A stretch of DNA of 5,905 nt from Collinsella sp. (GTDB taxonomy: Bacteria > Actinomycetota > Coriobacteriia > Coriobacteriales > Coriobacteriaceae), in the NCBI GenBank assembly GCA_014871545.1, contig WGSR01000106.1:1-5905 (forward strand), read 5' to 3'. Positions within the stretch are counted from its first letter, which is position 1; every line of letters starts with the position of its first letter. The notes under the pieces were generated by a model that was not told the origin of the DNA, searched no databases, and saw only the letters and a list, made by a program, of their open reading frames with translations. The translations under genes and the position numbers were made by a program. Below are positions 1 to 5,905 of the stretch, in pieces.

Positions 1-9
1 AACGACAGG

Positions 10-2790
10 ATGGATGGTCCAAGCGTGAGTCTCGGCAGCAAACTATCCAATGCAAAGGTGTCCTTTGCGATATTTAAGCGCGACATTAAGCGACTGCTTG
101 TGAACCCCGTCGCCCTGGTGGTTACCCTAGGCGTGTGCGTTATTCCCTCGCTGTATGCCTGGTATAACATCGTGGCAAACTGGGATCCGTATGGAAACAC
201 CCAAGGCATCAAGATTGCTATCGCCAACAACGATCGAGGCACCCAAAACGACTTGGTGGGTGAGCTCAACGCTGGCGACAAAGTGGTCGACCAGCTCAAG
301 GAGAATCATCAGTTGGGCTGGACGTTCGTCGACTCGACGGCCGATGCCAAGGAGGGCGTCGAGAGCGGCGAGTACTATGCCGCTATCGTGATTCCCAAGA
401 ACTTCTCGGATAACCTGGTTTCGATGCTCGACGGCAACTACCATCAGCCCAAGCTCACGTACTACGTCAATGAGAAGAAGAGCGCCATTGCGCCCAAGGT
501 TACCGATACCGGTGCAAACACCATCGAGGAGCAGATCAACTCGGAATTTGTCTCTACGGTAGGCAAGACTGTTGCCGGTATCGCCAAGGATGCTGGTGTC
601 GATTTAAAGGACAAGGCAACCCAGACTCAGGACTCGCTGGCAAGTTCGGTGTCCGAGGCGTCCGACACCTTGGGCGAGGTGCGCGATTCGATTGGCGATA
701 TGAATGCCGCCATCGATAAGACGAGTGGCGCTATCGCCTCGGCTGATGCGGCACTTGCCGGCTTGCAAGGCCAGGCACCGTCGCTGACGCAGGCGATCTC
801 CCAGGGCAACGACCTGCTGAGCGAAGCTCGCACCACGGCGGGCAACTCCATCACCTCGCTCTCCAAGGCGCTCTCGGAAGGCAGCCTTGCGCTCACCAAG
901 ACGTCGGCCTCTGCGAACGCTGCCATCGGCAAGCTGACGGGCGCGGTCACATCTACGACCACCCGTATCGACAACTCGCTCGAGTCTCTTCAAGCGACGA
1001 TCGACCACAATAAGGCCGTTATCGGGCACTTGGAGATTCTCGCCAATGACACGTCGACAGGTTCCGAGGAAATTGACGCGCGCATTGTATCGACCATCGA
1101 TTTGCTTCGAGAGCAGAATGAAAAGCTTCAGAGCATCAAGGACGGTCTGTCCGCGCAGTCGAGCGCCATGGCGAATGACGCAGCGGCTGTTTCGGGTGCC
1201 AGTGACGCTATCAATAACGCAATTCATACCGGTGCGACCAACCTTGGCCAAGCCCAGACGGACTTGGGCCAAAACGCGCTGCCGAAGGCCTCGAGCGCGC
1301 TCGACTCTTTTGCTGCCGTTTCGGGCGACCTGACCGGTATCGTCTCGGGTATGACACCTACACTTGCAAATGCGCGCGGCACGTTGGCGCAGCTTAGCGC
1401 TACGCTCGGCCAGGCCAAGACCACGCTGTCCCAGACCGATTCCTCGCTTGCCAAGGTCCAGGACAAGCTTGCAACCGCCGCCAATGACATCGCGGCGCTG
1501 CAGACCTCCGAGTCCATGGGCGAGCTGGCCGATCTGATGGGCGTCGATGTCAATGACGTGGCAGATTTCATGGCGTCTCCGGTTGAGTTGACGTCCAAGT
1601 CAATCTATCCGGTCAAGAGCTTTGGCTCGGGCATCGCTCCCTTCTACACCAATCTGGCGCTTTGGGTGGGCGGCTATGTGCTCATCGCCATTTACAAGCT
1701 CGAGGTCGACCGTGAAGGTGTTGGCAGCTTTACGGCGCGCCAAGGCTACTTTGGCCGCTGGTTGCTCATGGTGATCCTGGGCGCGTTGCAGGCCATCATC
1801 GTTACGGTAGGCGATCTGGTGATTGGCGTGCAGTGCGTCAGCCCGCTGCTGTTCGTGCTGGGCGGCATCGCCATTTCGTTCACCTACGTCAATATCATCT
1901 ATGCGCTGTCCACCACGTTTAAGCATATCGGCAAGGCTATCGGCGTCATTCTCGTCATCGTGCAGATCCCGGGTTCGTCGGGCATGTACCCCATCGAGAT
2001 GATGCCCGGCTTCTTCCAGTGGCTGCACCCGCTGCTGCCCTTTACCTACGGCATCAATCTGCTGCGCGAGACGGTCGGCGGCATGTATTCGTTCAACTAC
2101 CTGTTTAACCTGTGCATTCTGGGCGTGTTCTTGATCGTGGCGCTCTTTATCGGCCTGCAGCTGCGTCCGCTGCTGCTCAACCTTAACCTGCTCTTTGATA
2201 AACAGCTCTCCACGACCGGTATGATGATTTGCGAGTCCAACGACCTGCCGCGCCAGCGCTACTCGCTGCGCACGGCCATGCGCGTCATGCTCGATTCCGA
2301 TTCGTACCGTCGCGAACTGCTCGATCATGCGGTCGCCTTTGAACATCGCTACCCGTACTACATCAAGGGCGGTTTTGCCGCCGTGGTGGGCGTTCAGGTC
2401 CTGCTCTTTGTCCTGTCGACGGTTCTCGATATCGACAATAACGGCAAGATCATCCTGCTTGTCATTTGGATCATCTCGGTTATTGCCATCTGCGGCTGGC
2501 TTATCAATATCGAATATATCCGAGCGAGCCTCAATACCCAGATGCGCATCTCGGCGCTTTCGGATGAGGACCTGCGTCGCGAGATGCGCGAACACACGGC
2601 CGCCATTCCTGCCGCCCGCCACATGTTTGGCCTCAACGCCAGCGAGCGTGGTGCCAAGGGCGGCGATCAGTCCACGGGCCGCTTGCCGCATATCGGCTCG
2701 CACCATAAATCTCAGGGCAGCGACAGCACAGCCACAAATGATGGAGATACCACCGCGCTTGGCAAGCACTCCAAAGGAGGTGAGGCATAA
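10..2790 (+). CDS. YhgE/Pip family membrane protein, long paralogue with extra C-terminal membrane module
   Basis: This 926-residue protein has the complete YhgE/Pip layout. A basic cytoplasmic start (FKRDIKR, 22-28) leads into membrane helix 1 (about 33-53), ending in the family signature PSLYAWYNI...WDPYGNT (46-64). An N-terminal ectodomain follows, with IAIANNDRG (69-77), ESGEYYAAIVIPKNFS (118-133) and YVNEKKSAIAPKVTDTGA (152-169). Residues about 196-500 are Ala/Ser/Thr/Gln-rich, free of Cys and nearly free of aromatics, as in long coiled coils. The ABC-2-like membrane domain has helices near 543-562, 583-605, 611-633, 641-655 and 697-717, with IGKA (640-643), PIEMMP (661-666) and LPFTYGIN (676-683). 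About 200 further residues hold two more helices (788-806, 813-833) and a polar His/Ser/Gly-rich tail (about 876-926). Relatives include phage-infection protein Pip and YhgE; the transported substrate is unknown. The frame is open to the left edge, and AGG directly abuts this ATG, too close for a ribosome site. The start may therefore lie upstream or at GTG 25. The family call is firm; the role is not. Confidence 0.9.
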   Translation: MDGPSVSLGSKLSNAKVSFAIFKRDIKRLLVNPVALVVTLGVCVIPSLYAWYNIVANWDPYGNTQGIKIAIANNDRGTQNDLVGELNAGDKVVDQLKENHQLGWTFVDSTADAKEGVESGEYYAAIVIPKNFSDNLVSMLDGNYHQPKLTYYVNEKKSAIAPKVTDTGANTIEEQINSEFVSTVGKTVAGIAKDAGVDLKDKATQTQDSLASSVSEASDTLGEVRDSIGDMNAAIDKTSGAIASADAALAGLQGQAPSLTQAISQGNDLLSEARTTAGNSITSLSKALSEGSLALTKTSASANAAIGKLTGAVTSTTTRIDNSLESLQATIDHNKAVIGHLEILANDTSTGSEEIDARIVSTIDLLREQNEKLQSIKDGLSAQSSAMANDAAAVSGASDAINNAIHTGATNLGQAQTDLGQNALPKASSALDSFAAVSGDLTGIVSGMTPTLANARGTLAQLSATLGQAKTTLSQTDSSLAKVQDKLATAANDIAALQTSESMGELADLMGVDVNDVADFMASPVELTSKSIYPVKSFGSGIAPFYTNLALWVGGYVLIAIYKLEVDREGVGSFTARQGYFGRWLLMVILGALQAIIVTVGDLVIGVQCVSPLLFVLGGIAISFTYVNIIYALSTTFKHIGKAIGVILVIVQIPGSSGMYPIEMMPGFFQWLHPLLPFTYGINLLRETVGGMYSFNYLFNLCILGVFLIVALFIGLQLRPLLLNLNLLFDKQLSTTGMMICESNDLPRQRYSLRTAMRVMLDSDSYRRELLDHAVAFEHRYPYYIKGGFAAVVGVQVLLFVLSTVLDIDNNGKIILLVIWIISVIAICGWLINIEYIRASLNTQMRISALSDEDLRREMREHTAAIPAARHMFGLNASERGAKGGDQSTGRLPHIGSHHKSQGSDSTATNDGDTTALGKHSKGGEA
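2773..2783 (+). promoter_or_regulatory. Consensus Shine-Dalgarno of the second YhgE/Pip gene, inside the end of the first gene
   Basis: AAAGGAGGTGA is an uninterrupted 11-base match to the complement of the usual 16S rRNA 3' end, and it stands 7 nt before the ATG at 2791. It lies wholly within the last codons of the upstream gene and encodes part of its SKGGEA terminus. Ribosomes finishing the first gene stop at TAA 2788-2790, one base before the next start, so translational coupling or reinitiation is likely. The site fixes the start of the second gene. Confidence 0.9.
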
Positions 2791-4980
2791 ATGAAGAACA
2801 TCCTGCATCTGTTTAAGCGCGATGTCCAAAACGTGTCTCGCTCCGTGATCGGCTTGGTTGTCGTGATGGGCCTCATTATCGTACCGTGTCTGTACGCGTG
2901 GTTTAACATCGCCGGCAGCTGGGATCCGTACGGCAACACCGGCAATCTTAAGATCGCCGTGGTCAACACCGATGAGGGTTACGAGAGCGATTTGATCCCC
3001 GTCGAGGTTAACGTGGGCGAAAACGTGACCGCCACCCTACGCGGCAACGAGAGCTTCGATTGGGTTGTGCTCAACAATCGCGAAAAGGCTATCGAGGGCG
3101 TTAAGTCGGGCGCGTACTATGCTGCCGTCGTTATCCCCAAAACGTTTAGCGCTGACATGATGACGCTTTTCTCGACCGACGTGAAGCATGCCGATATCGA
3201 GTTCTACGAGAATCAGAAGGCCAACGCCATTGCGCAGATCGTGACCGAGAAGGGTTCGAGCGCCGTCCAGAGCCAGGTTAACAAAACTTTTACCGAGACC
3301 ATTACGACGATCGGTCTTAAGACGGTGTCCAGCCTGCTCGATTACATGAGCACCGACCAGGTGGGTAACTTTATCGCCAACCTGTCCTCGACGCTCGGCG
3401 ATTCGATTGAGGACCTGCGAGACGTTCGGGCAAATGCTTCGTCGCTGGCGGGCATTTTGAGCTCCACGTCCGATTCGCTGACGTCGGCGAGCGGCATGCT
3501 CAAGCAGACGGGCACGGTCGATGAGTCAACGAAGCAGCTGATGGAGCATGTCAAGAGCGGTATTAGCGATTCCAAGGAAGCGCTGAAGGACGCCAACGAC
3601 GCCATCAATGCCGCGATTGACGGAAGCGCGGGCTCGTTTGACAACGTGTCCGCCGAGCTTGCGAAGGCATTTGATGCCGCGAATCAACATGTCGACCTTA
3701 CAGTGTCCCAGCTCAACGATGCCGCGGCGGCGCTCAACACGCGTGCCGACGATATCGACGCCACGGCCGACCAGCTCCGCAGCTTTGCCGATCAGGTGAC
3801 TGACGAAAAACTCCAGGACAGCCTCAAGTCTGTGGCAACATCGCTGAGCAGGATTGCTGTGGAGTATCGCAACAACGCCAAGGACTTGACGGCCACCGCG
3901 AAGTCTCTCTCTGACAGCATGGCAGAGGTTAATAAGTCGCGTGCCGAGGTCGATCAGGCAATCGCGGATGCCAAGGCTGGTATCTCGGGTGCCAAGACTG
4001 ACTACGACTCTACGTTTTCGGCCAAGGCAAAGGAGCTCAAGAAGACCATCTCGGGCGTTTTGGATTCGCTGAACGGTATTTCGAACGATCTGGATAGTGC
4101 TGTTGCTGGCCTGACCGACGCATCCGGTTCGCTGGCAAAGGGCCTCTCCAAGGCTGCAAAGCTGGTCAACAAGGCTTCTGATCAGCTGGGCGAGGCGTCG
4201 GACAAGATCAGTGCGTTTAAGGACGAGCTCGACGGCGCCTTGATGTCGGATGACCTCGCTACGATCAAGACGATGATCGGCAATGATCCCGAGGGTCTGG
4301 CCGTGTCGCTTTCCGGCCCCGTCGCGCTCGATCGCAAGCCGGTCTATCCGATCCGCAACTACGGTTCGGCCATGGCACCGTTCTACACGATTCTGTCGCT
4401 CTGGGTGGGCTCGATTGTGCTGGCGGCCATGATGAAGGTCTCGGTTGACGATGAGCTTATCAACGAGCTCATCCCCGTGCGCCTGCACGAGATCTACCTG
4501 GGCCGCTACCTGTTCTTTGGCGGTCTGGCCCTGCTGCAGGCAACGCTCGTGTGTGCGGGCGACATCCTGTTCTTTGGCATCCAGTGCGACGACCCGCTGC
4601 AGTTTGTGCTGGCGGGCTGGGTCGCGAGTCTCGTGTTCTCCAATATCGTCTACACGCTTACGGTTTCGTTTGGCGATATCGGCAAGGCGCTCGCCGTCGT
4701 GCTGCTGGTCATGCAGGTCGGCGGTTCGGGCGGCACGTTCCCCATCGAGATGACCGGCCCCGTGTTCCAGGCGATCTATCCGTTCCTGCCGTTCACCCAC
4801 GGCATCAACGCCATGCATGCCGCCATGGCCGGTGCGTACCACATGGAGTACTGGATTGAGCTAGGCATTCTGGCGAGCTATCTGATTCCGTCGCTGGCAC
4901 TGGGCGTCGTCTTCCGCCGCCCGGTCATCAAAGCCAACGACTGGATCATCGAAAAACTGGAGTCAACCAAATTGATTTAG
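2791..4980 (+). CDS. YhgE/Pip family membrane protein, short paralogue
   Basis: This 729-residue paralogue of the upstream gene has the plain family architecture. Membrane helix 1 (about 18-40) ends in PCLYAWFNI (32-40) and WDPYGNT (44-50). The ectodomain begins with IAVVNTDEG (55-63), KSGAYYAAVVIPKTFS (105-120) and FYENQKANAIAQIVTEKG (138-155). It continues as an Asp/Ala/Ser/Lys-rich, Cys-free helical stretch (about 195-485) with heptad-like spacing of Leu/Ile. The C-terminal domain starts at YPIRNYGSAMAPFYT (519-533) and has helices near 530-548, 571-596, 604-625, 632-646 and 688-707. It carries GDIGKA (628-633), SGGTFPIEM (646-654) and LPFTHGIN (666-673). It ends soon after the last helix and lacks the extra module of its neighbour. 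The start is secured by a perfect Shine-Dalgarno 7 nt upstream and by matching the first gene from FKRD onward. It probably acts as an ABC-2-like transporter or secretion subunit with the first protein; no ATPase is encoded nearby and the substrate is unknown. Confidence 0.93.
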   Translation: MKNILHLFKRDVQNVSRSVIGLVVVMGLIIVPCLYAWFNIAGSWDPYGNTGNLKIAVVNTDEGYESDLIPVEVNVGENVTATLRGNESFDWVVLNNREKAIEGVKSGAYYAAVVIPKTFSADMMTLFSTDVKHADIEFYENQKANAIAQIVTEKGSSAVQSQVNKTFTETITTIGLKTVSSLLDYMSTDQVGNFIANLSSTLGDSIEDLRDVRANASSLAGILSSTSDSLTSASGMLKQTGTVDESTKQLMEHVKSGISDSKEALKDANDAINAAIDGSAGSFDNVSAELAKAFDAANQHVDLTVSQLNDAAAALNTRADDIDATADQLRSFADQVTDEKLQDSLKSVATSLSRIAVEYRNNAKDLTATAKSLSDSMAEVNKSRAEVDQAIADAKAGISGAKTDYDSTFSAKAKELKKTISGVLDSLNGISNDLDSAVAGLTDASGSLAKGLSKAAKLVNKASDQLGEASDKISAFKDELDGALMSDDLATIKTMIGNDPEGLAVSLSGPVALDRKPVYPIRNYGSAMAPFYTILSLWVGSIVLAAMMKVSVDDELINELIPVRLHEIYLGRYLFFGGLALLQATLVCAGDILFFGIQCDDPLQFVLAGWVASLVFSNIVYTLTVSFGDIGKALAVVLLVMQVGGSGGTFPIEMTGPVFQAIYPFLPFTHGINAMHAAMAGAYHMEYWIELGILASYLIPSLALGVVFRRPVIKANDWIIEKLESTKLI

Positions 4981-5043
4981 TTCAGCAACGTAAACGCCGT
5001 CGGAACATCGAGATCTTCCAACCCGATGCTTTAGCGTAGTGAA

Positions 5044-5073
5044 TTGCACGGGCTGCTTGGTTGTTGCTACAGT
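5044..5073 (+). promoter_or_regulatory. Predicted sigma-70-type promoter with extended -10, upstream of the EamA gene
   Basis: A -35 box TTGCAC (5044-5049) is separated by 18 nt from a -10 box TACAGT (5068-5073). The -10 is preceded by the extended -10 element TG at 5065-5066. The predicted transcription start is about 5079-5081, giving a leader of roughly 100 nt before the EamA start at 5182. The -10 lies inside an 11-bp palindrome, GCTAC-A-GTAGC (5066-5076), which could also be a protein-binding site. The call rests on motif matching and spacing only. Confidence 0.6.
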
Positions 5074-5114
5074 AGCGGGGCGTGCCGGGGGTCCGGTGCG
5101 CCCTGCTTTTATTT
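5074..5114 (+). terminator. Rho-independent terminator of the YhgE/Pip operon, overlapping the start of the EamA transcript
   Basis: AGCGGGGCGTGCCGG (5074-5088) pairs with CCGGTGCGCCCTGCT (5093-5107) around a GGGT loop. The stem has 15 pairs, three of them G-U (5077/5104, 5083/5098, 5084/5097). TTTTATTT (5107-5114) follows immediately, its first T also closing the stem. The hairpin begins 94 nt after the stop of the second YhgE/Pip gene, so it should end that operon. It also begins at the first base after the -10 box of the EamA promoter, so it could act as a leader hairpin for that gene. Confidence 0.72.
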
Positions 5115-5118
5115 GACC

Positions 5119-5166
5119 ATGAGGCGGCACGCAGCCATGCGCGTGCGGACACCACGCCCAGATTGA
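5119..5166 (+). other. Possible 15-codon arginine-rich leader ORF (weak)
   Basis: An ATG at 5119 opens a frame for MRRHAAMRVRTPRPD, ending at TGA 5164-5166, 15 nt before the EamA start and in the same frame. Five of its 15 residues are Arg. No Shine-Dalgarno is visible before the ATG (the preceding bases are the T-rich terminator tail), so it may be chance. It is recorded because it lies in a predicted leader RNA and contains the small hairpin at 5127-5146. Confidence 0.15.
5127..5146 (+). other. Small hairpin in the EamA leader
   Basis: GCACGC (5127-5132) pairs perfectly with GCGTGC (5141-5146) around an 8-nt loop. No T-run follows, so it is not a terminator. It sits 25 nt before the GAGGA ribosome site of the EamA gene and could influence leader structure. 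A 6-bp stem in GC-rich DNA may be chance. Confidence 0.3.
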
Positions 5167-5170
5167 GCGC

Positions 5171-5175
5171 GAGGA
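5171..5175 (+). promoter_or_regulatory. Ribosome-binding site deciding the EamA start
   Basis: GAGGA ends 6 nt before the ATG at 5182. An in-frame TGA at 5164-5166 rules out any start further upstream than this region. The later in-frame ATGs (5212, 5215) have no comparable purine run before them, and the ATG at 5175 is in another frame. These points support 5182 as the start. Confidence 0.7.
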
Positions 5176-5181
5176 TGCCCT

Positions 5182-5905
5182 ATGGCCCAGCATGCCACTG
5201 ACAATATCGAAATGATGCCCGATAGCCCTGTTGCTCGCGAGGACCTGGGCGCGGGCGGCACCTCCCGCGGCGCCGGCGCTCGCTCGCCGCTGTTCTGGAA
5301 AGTCCTGCTGCTTTCGGTGGCAGTCGTCTGGGGCTACTCCTTTACGACCATGAAGGACGCGCTCGACACCATTCCGGTGTTCGAACTGCTCTACGTGCGC
5401 TTTCTGCCTGCGGCGTTGGTCATGTTTTTCATCTTCCACAAGCGCATCATCGCGCACCTCAACGCCCGCAACCTTATCGTCGGACTTGGCATGGGCGCAC
5501 TTATGTGGGCCGCCTACGCCCTGCAGACAGTCGGTCTGGCGCACACCACGGCGGGCAAGAATGCTTTTTTGACGGGCACGTATTGCATCGTTGTGCCGTT
5601 CGCGAGCTATTTTCTGAGCGGCGAAAAACTCACCCGCTATAACCTGGGCGCGGCGCTGCTGTGCTTGGCGGGCATTGGCTTGGTGGCGCTCGATAGCGTT
5701 GAATTCAACATCGGTGATGTCATTACGCTGGCGGGTGCGGTCTTTTTCGCCATCCAGATGGCGGTGACTGCCAAGTACGGTCGCAAAATGGACATCAACG
5801 TCATCACGTTTTGGATGTTTGTGGGCAACGGCGTGCTGAGCCTGGCAACGTCGCTGCTATTCGAGACCCAAGCGCCTCTGTCCGTGTGGACGCCGAGCTT
5901 TATCA
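5182..5905 (+). CDS. EamA/DMT-family membrane transporter, 3' end cut by the window
   Basis: This open frame has no stop before the right edge: 241 codons, against roughly 300 residues for a full drug/metabolite transporter with ten helices. A hydrophilic Gly/Ala-rich cytoplasmic leader (1-38) precedes the first EamA repeat (about 39-170). Helices lie near 39-57 (starting the typical WGYSF, 50-54), 66-85, 97-117, 123-145 and 152-170. The characteristic AYALQTVGLAHTTAGKNAFL (111-130) spans the helix 3-4 turn, and SGEKLTRYNLGAALLCLAGI (146-165) is a classic end of repeat one. The second repeat begins near 178, with helices at about 176-196 and 207-227 before the cut. Such proteins sit in the cytoplasmic membrane and usually export or exchange metabolites, amino acids or drugs; the substrate cannot be told from sequence. 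The gene has its own predicted promoter and follows a terminator, so it is probably not part of the YhgE/Pip operon. Confidence 0.9.
   Translation, partial: MAQHATDNIEMMPDSPVAREDLGAGGTSRGAGARSPLFWKVLLLSVAVVWGYSFTTMKDALDTIPVFELLYVRFLPAALVMFFIFHKRIIAHLNARNLIVGLGMGALMWAAYALQTVGLAHTTAGKNAFLTGTYCIVVPFASYFLSGEKLTRYNLGAALLCLAGIGLVALDSVEFNIGDVITLAGAVFFAIQMAVTAKYGRKMDINVITFWMFVGNGVLSLATSLLFETQAPLSVWTPSFI

Noticed and set aside
604..1272. 222-codon - strand frame opposite the stalk of the first gene
   Set aside because: Arg-rich antisense shadow of an Ala/Ser-rich coiled coil; no ribosome site or motif supports it.
1248..1470. Internal protein repeat in the stalk (LGQAQTDLGQ and LGQAKTTLSQ)
   Set aside because: Resemblance is short and typical of Ala/Gln/Thr-rich coiled coils; no regular DNA-level tandem repeat is visible.
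1600..2829. 409-codon open frame on the - strand opposite the membrane domain of the first gene
   Set aside because: Its translation is rich in His, Asp, Gln and Arg without any recognisable fold, as expected for the complement of a GC-biased membrane-protein gene. The + strand has clear family motifs throughout.
3526..4842. 438-codon open frame on the - strand opposite the second gene
   Set aside because: Same shadow effect of codon bias: the composition is Arg/His/Asp/Gln-rich and the frame sits entirely within a convincing + strand gene.
10..4980. Assignment of the pair to a type VII secretion locus (EsaA/YueB)
   Set aside because: The family domain is shared, but no WXG100 protein, EssC/YukB-type ATPase or EssB-like gene lies in the window, so only distant kinship can be claimed.
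5006..5028. CATCG/CGATG inverted repeat after the second gene as a terminator
   Set aside because: Only 5 pairs with a 13-nt loop and no clean T-run; the 15-bp hairpin at 5074-5107 is far better.
5078..5181. Known riboswitch upstream of the EamA gene
   Set aside because: The leader is only about 100 nt and I could match no conserved core of ykkC-type, SAM, preQ1 or fluoride riboswitches.
4963..5544. 193-codon - strand frame across the intergenic region and EamA start
   Set aside because: It runs antisense to the EamA coding region and through the promoter/terminator, with no family motif. The EamA frame is clearly the real one.

Overview
The window looks like a piece of a GC-rich Gram-positive chromosome. 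Strong G/C preference at third codon positions, a full consensus Shine-Dalgarno between the first two genes, and a YhgE/Pip pair followed by a DMT-type transporter suggest an actinobacterium of the Coriobacteriia, such as Collinsella. This placement comes from style and gene content, not from a marker gene. All genes lie on the + strand and coding density is high.

Positions 10-4980 hold two directly abutting genes (TAA stop followed at once by ATG) that encode two unequal paralogues of the YhgE/Pip family, 926 and 729 residues. Each has one N-terminal membrane helix, a large cysteine-free ectodomain of about 480 residues that is mostly Ala/Ser/Asp-rich predicted coiled coil, and a C-terminal five-helix membrane domain of ABC-2 permease type. 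The first protein carries about 200 extra C-terminal residues with two more membrane helices and a polar tail. The second gene has a perfect Shine-Dalgarno inside the end of the first, so the two are almost certainly co-transcribed and coupled, and may form one heteromeric membrane complex. Family relatives include the phage-infection protein Pip, YhgE, and the type VII secretion/phage receptor proteins EsaA/YueB. No ATPase, WXG100 substrate or regulator lies in the window, so the substrate cannot be read from it.

Positions 4981-5181 form a 201-bp intergenic region. It contains a good extended -10 promoter whose -10 sits in an 11-bp palindrome. A 15-bp intrinsic terminator stem begins at the first base after the -10. 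A second small hairpin and a possible 15-codon arginine-rich leader ORF follow. The arrangement suggests an insulator: the terminator is complete only for transcripts reading through from the YhgE/Pip operon, while RNAs starting at the local promoter lose part of its left arm.

From 5182 to the right edge runs the first 241 codons of an EamA/DMT-family transporter, cut off by the window. It is probably a separate transcription unit with no evident functional link to the YhgE/Pip pair.

The most interesting items are the asymmetric YhgE/Pip pair with its C-terminal add-on module and the overlapping promoter/terminator. I saw no mobile element, CRISPR array, tRNA or rRNA.
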